Assembly (NCBI GenBank): GCA_050245975.1
Contig: JBFWWW010000106.1
Coordinates: 1 to 13,229, forward strand
Length of the DNA stretch: 13,229 nt
Origin: JBFWWW01 sp050245975
Lineage (GTDB): Bacteria > Pseudomonadota > Alphaproteobacteria > Rhizobiales > Hyphomicrobiaceae
Direction: 5' to 3'
In this document: positions 12,048 to 13,229 of the stretch, in pieces
Numbering within the stretch: the stretch's first letter is position 1
Layout of the letters: each line of letters starts with the position of its first letter
Made by a program: the position numbers and the translations under genes
Notes under the pieces: generated by a model
The model's input: only the letters and a program-made list of their open reading frames with translations
Told to the model about the DNA's origin: nothing
Databases searched by the model: none

Positions 12048-13229
12048 TCAGCCCGCAACGGCAACCCGTCGAGTCGCTTGCAGTGGTTGGTCGGGACGTT
12101 CGACAAGGATGCCGGCGTCGACCTTCTTGACGTCGCGCAGCCCGCAGAGCGCCATCGTCACGTCGAGCTCCTTGCGGATGATTTCGAGGCTCTTGGCAAC
12201 ACCAGCCTGTCCCATTGCGCCCAGACCGTAGATATAGGCGCGGCCGATGAAGACGCCTTTGGCCCCCAGTGCGAGCGCCTTGATCACGTCCTGTCCTGAC
12301 CGGATGCCGCCGTCCATCAGCACGTCCATGCGATCGCCCACGGTGCGAACGATCGCCGGCAGGGCGGCGATGGATGAGAGCGCTCCGTCGAGCTGACGGC
12401 CGCCGTGGTTGGACACGATCAGAGCGTCGGCGCCGCTGCGCGTGGCAAGCTCGGCGTCTTCAGGATCGAGAATGCCTTTCAGGATGAGCTTGCCGCCCCA
12501 CCGGTCCCTGATGCGCTTGACGTCGTCCCAGTTGAGGGTCGGGTCGAACTGCTCCGCCGTCCATGAGGACAGCGCGCTCATGTCGTTGACGCCTTTGGCG
12601 TGGCCGACGATGTTGCGGAAGGTGCGTCGTTTCGTTCCCAGCATGCCGAGGCACCACCGCGGCTTGGTCGCCAGGTCGAGAAGGTTGACGAGCGTCGGCC
12701 TGGGCGGAGCCGTCAGGCCGTTCTTCACGTCCTTGTGGCGCTGCCCGAGGATCTGCAGGTCCAGTGTCAGCACCAGCGCCGAGCATCCGGCCGCCTTGGC
12801 CCGGTCGATCAGTCGATTGTTGAAGTCACGGTCACGCATCACGTACAGCTGAAACCAGAACGGCTTGTCGGTGTTCTCCGCCACATCCTCTATGGAGCAG
12901 ATGCTCATCGTGGAGAGGGTGAAGGGGATGCCCTCGGCTGCGGCAGCGCGTGCCGCTGCAATCTCTCCGTCGGCGTGTTGCATGCCCGTCAGGCCGACCG
13001 GCGCGAGTGCGACCGGCATGCTGACCGGTTGTCCGACAATGGTGGTTGCCAGCGTCCGGTTGGACATGTCGACGGCGACGCGCTGGCGCAGGTGGATGCG
13101 CGCGAAGTCCGCCTCGTTGGCCCGATAGGTGCTTTCGGTCCAGGCTCCGGAGTCGGCGTAGTCGTAAAACATGCGGGGCACGCGCTTTTGTGCGAGAACC
13201 CGCAAATCCTCGATACACGTGATGACGGG
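12048..13229 (-). CDS. FMN-dependent alpha-hydroxy-acid dehydrogenase, LldD/L-lactate dehydrogenase-like (partial, start beyond window)
   Basis: The frame is open to the right edge and gives 393 residues starting PVITCIEDLRVLAQKRVP, so only a few N-terminal residues are missing. A TTG at 13205 would cut into the conserved N-terminal helix and is not the start. Active-site features of the family are intact (numbering of the visible fragment): Tyr24 in FYDYADSG, MPVALAPVGLTGM (71-83), QLYV with Tyr129, TLDLQILGQRHKD (155-167), Lys251 in LILKGI, His275/Arg278 in SNHGGRQLDG, and the FMN-phosphate loop MDGGIRSG with GR 329-330. Such enzymes oxidise L-lactate or related 2-hydroxy acids to 2-oxo acids, giving electrons to quinone, cytochrome or oxygen. 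The visible sequence does not decide between lactate, mandelate and glycolate. Confidence 0.92.
   Translation of the reverse strand, partial: PVITCIEDLRVLAQKRVPRMFYDYADSGAWTESTYRANEADFARIHLRQRVAVDMSNRTLATTIVGQPVSMPVALAPVGLTGMQHADGEIAAARAAAAEGIPFTLSTMSICSIEDVAENTDKPFWFQLYVMRDRDFNNRLIDRAKAAGCSALVLTLDLQILGQRHKDVKNGLTAPPRPTLVNLLDLATKPRWCLGMLGTKRRTFRNIVGHAKGVNDMSALSSWTAEQFDPTLNWDDVKRIRDRWGGKLILKGILDPEDAELATRSGADALIVSNHGGRQLDGALSSIAALPAIVRTVGDRMDVLMDGGIRSGQDVIKALALGAKGVFIGRAYIYGLGAMGQAGVAKSLEIIRKELDVTMALCGLRDVKKVDAGILVERPDQPLQATRRVAVAG

Noticed and set aside
13203..13205. TTG as the start of the LldD-like gene
   Set aside because: The frame continues upstream to the window edge with PVITCIED, the conserved N-terminal segment of this family, so the true start lies outside.

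Overview
The window is GC-rich (roughly 65%) and densely coded. Its protein families (beta-type carbonic anhydrase, LldD-like hydroxy-acid oxidase, UTRA-type GntR regulator, Clp-fold SDH-family protease) fit an alphaproteobacterium, most likely of the Hyphomicrobiales (Bradyrhizobium-like). That assignment is an inference from overall resemblance, not from a search. No rRNA, tRNA, CRISPR array, transposase or insertion sequence is visible.

Left edge (1-395): the 5' part of an RND-efflux periplasmic adaptor gene on the minus strand, running off the window, followed by a 180-bp gap.

Central cluster (396-7660): a GntR/HutC-family regulator is read leftward. A tight rightward operon diverges from it: iron-sulfur subunit, two small haem-type membrane anchors, an FrdA/SdhA-like flavoprotein, the two subunits of a class I (iron-sulfur) fumarase-like hydratase, and a 12-helix MFS transporter. 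The first three genes overlap by 4 bp and the next gaps are 15, 15 and 2 bp, so the genes are probably translated together. The gene order (B, small anchors, A) differs from the usual sdhCDAB order. The flavoprotein has Cys where housekeeping SdhA/FrdA has the flavin-attaching His. The fumarase-like subunits keep the cluster cysteines and key substrate residues but have altered pocket loops. I read this as a dedicated, inducible route: import of a dicarboxylate (perhaps a substituted succinate), membrane-linked dehydrogenation to a fumarate-type product, and hydration to a malate-type hydroxy acid. The true substrate is not readable from the sequence. This is the most interesting part of the window.

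Right half (7684-13229): apparently unlinked genes. These are a membrane-anchored Clp-fold serine protease (minus), a Can-type beta carbonic anhydrase (minus), an orphan TonB-like protein (plus), an NAD(P)H-dependent FMN/quinone reductase (plus) closed by a strong intrinsic terminator, a short-chain dehydrogenase (plus), and an LldD-like FMN-dependent alpha-hydroxy-acid dehydrogenase (minus) whose first codons lie beyond the right edge. The gap between the TonB-like and FMN reductase genes holds two separate short tandem duplications.
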